Below, piece by piece: positions 12,223 to 14,373 of a DNA stretch of 14,373 nt. A model generated the notes under the pieces. It made no database searches. It was not told the DNA's origin and worked only from the letters and a program-made list of their open reading frames with translations. Source of the stretch: CALMSM01 sp964534095 (GTDB taxonomy: Bacteria; Patescibacteriota; Saccharimonadia; Saccharimonadales; CALMSM01); assembly GCA_964534095.1 (NCBI GenBank), contig CAZHPF010000013.1, positions 1-14,373 on the forward strand. The letters are read 5' to 3'. A program made the translations under genes and the position numbers. The stretch's first letter is position 1; each line of letters begins with the position of its first letter.

Positions 12223-13329
12223 ATGGCATCAGCCCCAAAAGTAGCGATTGTGCATGATTGGCTTTACGGAGGCGGAGCTGAAAAGGTAGTGCTGGAGCTA
12301 CATCGTATGTTCTCTGACGCGCCTATTTATACATCTTACTGTAGCGACGAATGGCGAAAGCGGCTAGACAATAAAGTCGTCACAGGATATTTGCAGTGGT
12401 GGCCGTTTGCCAAAGCCCGCAAGTTTTTACCGCTGCTGCGCCAATGGTGGTTTGCCCGGCTTGATTTGGACGAATACGACCTTATTATCAGTACTACCGG
12501 CAACGGCGAGGCCAAGTTTGCCCATGGCCGAAAAGATGCCAAACATCTCTGTTACTGTTTTACGCCCAACCATTTTTACTGGGAAAAATACGATGAATAT
12601 ATCAGACACCCAGGTATGGGACAGTTGAATGGGCTGGCGCGGCTGGGGCTTCGGCTTCTGGTGCGGCCTTTACGCAGGCGCGATTACAACGCGGCTCAGC
12701 GTATTGATCAGTTCGTGGCCATCAGCAGCCATATCCAAGCTAACATCAAGCAGTTTTATCACCGCGACAGTATCCTTGTCTCCCCGCCAGCCGATACAAA
12801 ACAATTCAGCAGCGCAGTACTAAAACCAGATGCACCGTCAAGCTTTATAACTTGGGGTCGCCATGTACCGTATAAGCGGTTTGACCTAGCAATTGCTGCC
12901 TGCAACGAACTGCAACTTCCTCTAACCGTGGTGGGAACGGGATCGGAAACACGACGTTTGCAGGCAATTGCGGGGTCGACGGTCACCTTTACCGGCTACT
13001 TGGATGACGCTGCACTTATAGAACAAGCTTCCAGCGCATCAGCTTTCTTGTTTCCTAGCGAAGAAGATTTTGGTATAGCACCGGTTGAGGCAATGGCTAT
13101 AGGGTTACCAGTATTAGCTTACCGGGCAGGTGGCGCGCTTGATTACGTTATTCCGGGGAAGACGGGAGAATTTTTTGATGCCCAATCAGTGAGCGCTATC
13201 GTAAAGACCCTAAGCGCATTTAAGCCTACCCGCTACTCTGCTAAGGCATTGCGCCAACACAGCGAGCTATTCAGCCAAGCTGCCTTCCAGAAAAATATAG
13301 CCCGACAAATAGATACTTTATTGTCTTAA
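12223..13329 (+). CDS. Glycosyltransferase family 4 (WbaZ-like)
   Basis: The 368-residue protein is a GT-B retaining glycosyltransferase. The N-terminal half opens with KVAIVHDWLYGGGAEKVVLE, with the glycine-rich acceptor loop at 15-19. The C-terminal half has WGRHVPYKRFDLAI (211-224) and the GT4 E-x7-E motif at 281-289 (EDFGIAPVE), then AGGALDYV. It probably adds a mannose-like or other hexose to the lipid-linked sugar made by the preceding enzyme. There is no membrane segment; it would act at the inner face. Its ATG directly follows the TAG of the sugar transferase, and AGGAG sits eight bases upstream inside that gene, so the pair is one operon. Donor and acceptor cannot be told from sequence. 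Confidence 0.9.
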   Translation: MASAPKVAIVHDWLYGGGAEKVVLELHRMFSDAPIYTSYCSDEWRKRLDNKVVTGYLQWWPFAKARKFLPLLRQWWFARLDLDEYDLIISTTGNGEAKFAHGRKDAKHLCYCFTPNHFYWEKYDEYIRHPGMGQLNGLARLGLRLLVRPLRRRDYNAAQRIDQFVAISSHIQANIKQFYHRDSILVSPPADTKQFSSAVLKPDAPSSFITWGRHVPYKRFDLAIAACNELQLPLTVVGTGSETRRLQAIAGSTVTFTGYLDDAALIEQASSASAFLFPSEEDFGIAPVEAMAIGLPVLAYRAGGALDYVIPGKTGEFFDAQSVSAIVKTLSAFKPTRYSAKALRQHSELFSQAAFQKNIARQIDTLLS

Positions 13330-13414
13330 GCCTGCCCTTAATCAGTTATTCCCTATGTAAATAAATCGTGCGTGATATAAATAGTTCACCTATAGATAAA
13401 TCCACAGTGATTAG

Positions 13415-13444
13415 TTAACACTATGTTCTTTCTCTTGGTATTCT
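13415..13444 (+). promoter_or_regulatory. Candidate glmS promoter
   Basis: TTAACA (13415-13420, five of six to consensus) and TATTCT (13439-13444, four of six, preceded by TGG as an extended -10) are 18 bp apart. The start would fall near 13451, giving a leader of about 30 nt. The rest of 13330-13414 is AT-rich, with no gene or clear terminator. Confidence 0.45.
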
Positions 13445-13448
13445 TGTA

Positions 13449-13473
13449 CGATCACATCATTGATCGGAAAGGA
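13449..13473 (+). promoter_or_regulatory. glmS leader hairpin and ribosome-binding site
   Basis: CGATCA (13449-13454) and TGATCG (13461-13466) are inverted complements around CATCAT, directly before the ribosome-binding site AAAGGA (13468-13473), seven bases from the ATG. It overlaps the predicted start point, so it may be a DNA operator or a small 5' stem-loop. It is far too short to be a glmS ribozyme. Confidence 0.35.
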
Positions 13474-13480
13474 TACCAGT

Positions 13481-14373
13481 ATGTGCGGGATTGTAGGCTA
13501 TATCGGAAAAGATCCAGAGGCAACAGCTACGGTTATACAGGGGTTGGAAGCGCTGGAGTACCGCGGCTATGATTCGGCCGGGATTGCCACGGTTTTTAAT
13601 AATCGTGCGGTGCTTGTGCGGCAAACCGGCCCCGTTGAAGGGCTTCGTCAGTCGGTCAAGAAAGCATTAAAACAAGATACCTCTATTGCTATCGGGCATA
13701 CGCGTTGGGCAACCCATGGCGAACCATCCGAGCAAAATGCCCATCCGCACAGCAATACCGATCAGACAATATTCGTGGTACATAACGGGATTATCGAAAA
13801 CCACACCGAGCTCAGGGATTTTTTGACCCAAAAGGGTTATGTATTCACCTCCCAAACAGACACCGAAGTGATACCGCATCTTATTGACTACCACTTACAC
13901 CGCCAACCTGATTTTCTACGGGCGTTCAAACAAGCTATCAGTGAACTGCACGGGGCATATGCAATCGGCGCACTTTTTACGGCTGAACCTGACACACTGT
14001 ACGCTGCAAAGTTATCGAGTCCGTTAGTTGTTGGCATTAGTAAACAGGCGCACGTGATTGCTTCGGATAGTACGGCCGTGCTTCAAAAAACAGATAATTT
14101 TGTCCAGTTAGAGGACAATGAGATTGCTATCCTGACGGCTACAAAACTCCAGATTGTAGATACGAAAAACGATACGGCCGTGGCACGGGGAGCAGTCCGG
14201 TTTGAGCACGCGCTGGAAGCCGCGGAGCATACGCACTTCCCCGACTATATGATGAAAGAAATCCATGATGGGCCTGATACCGTTCGGATGGCAACACGAG
14301 GCAGGCTTAGGCTCAAAGGCAACATTGTGAAGCTTGGCGGGCTAGAGTGCGTCAGTGAACAGCTGCGCTACAT
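13481..14373 (+). CDS. glmS: Glucosamine-fructose-6-phosphate aminotransferase, 5' part
   Basis: The first 297 residues are present and the frame stays open to the window edge. They begin MCGIVGYIG, with C2 as the N-terminal nucleophile of a class II glutamine amidotransferase. HTRWATHG (73-80), HNGIIEN (101-107) and TDTEV (126-130) are the usual active-site stretches. YMMKEIHDGPDTVRMATRGRL near the end marks the linker to the two SIS isomerase domains, which lie beyond the edge. The enzyme makes glucosamine-6-phosphate from fructose-6-phosphate and glutamine, the entry to UDP-GlcNAc for peptidoglycan and glycans. The sequence is intact and typical. It has its own promoter and a good ribosome-binding site, and follows the glycan operon on the same strand. 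Confidence 0.95.
   Translation, partial: MCGIVGYIGKDPEATATVIQGLEALEYRGYDSAGIATVFNNRAVLVRQTGPVEGLRQSVKKALKQDTSIAIGHTRWATHGEPSEQNAHPHSNTDQTIFVVHNGIIENHTELRDFLTQKGYVFTSQTDTEVIPHLIDYHLHRQPDFLRAFKQAISELHGAYAIGALFTAEPDTLYAAKLSSPLVVGISKQAHVIASDSTAVLQKTDNFVQLEDNEIAILTATKLQIVDTKNDTAVARGAVRFEHALEAAEHTHFPDYMMKEIHDGPDTVRMATRGRLRLKGNIVKLGGLECVSEQLRY

Noticed and set aside
13330..13480. glmS ribozyme or riboswitch
   Set aside because: The leader is only about 30 nt from the predicted start point and no conserved ribozyme core or double-pseudoknot pattern is visible.

Overview
The window looks like a piece of a bacterial chromosome from the Candidate Phyla Radiation (Patescibacteria), most plausibly a Saccharibacteria (TM7)-like organism. 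This is inferred from the overall gene set (a short LexA-like regulator without a protease domain, GtrA, a polyprenyl sugar transferase, small zinc-ribbon proteins, many short lineage-type hypotheticals), middling GC, and very compact spacing. TGA is used as a normal stop (nadD and the gene before it), which argues against the SR1/Gracilibacteria code. No marker gene settles the taxonomy. I see no rRNA, tRNA, CRISPR array, transposase or phage gene.

Layout. 1-167 (-): the start of an aspartyl-tRNA synthetase, behind an extended -10 promoter and a leader that can fold into a strong hairpin. 361-948 (+): unknown soluble protein. 945-1997 (-): CNNM/TlyC-type CBS membrane protein, divergent from an exported DsbA-like thioredoxin-fold protein (2059-2697), which ends inside a 13-bp hairpin. 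2698-2977: intergenic, holding a possible zinc-ribbon mini-ORF. 2978-3460 (-): low-affinity iron permease family protein, divergent from a Kef-type cation:proton antiporter with an RCK domain (3519-5210). 5229-7485 (-): a tightly packed unit of an unknown 493-residue protein, a small zinc-binding protein and nadD. 7486-7815: a gene-free region crowded with inverted repeats. 7816-10781 (-): a run of GtrA, LexA-like repressor, secreted coiled protein, proline-rich single-pass protein and uppP. 10804-13329 (+): two-gene glycan operon (polyprenyl-phosphate sugar transferase and GT4 glycosyltransferase). 13481-14373 (+): 5' part of glmS.

How the genes fit together. The right half is an envelope-glycan neighbourhood. 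GlmS supplies glucosamine-6-phosphate for aminosugars. The sugar phosphotransferase loads the first sugar on undecaprenyl phosphate, and the GT4 enzyme extends it. GtrA may move a lipid-linked sugar across the membrane, and UppP recycles the undecaprenyl carrier. The left half holds envelope and ion functions (CNNM, DsbA-like, iron permease family, antiporter) plus translation and NAD metabolism.

The parts most worth a second look are the inverted-repeat cluster at 7486-7821, the switch-like leader of the tRNA synthetase, the LexA-like protein lacking its protease half, and the unknown Cys-tailed protein coupled to a zinc protein and nadD.
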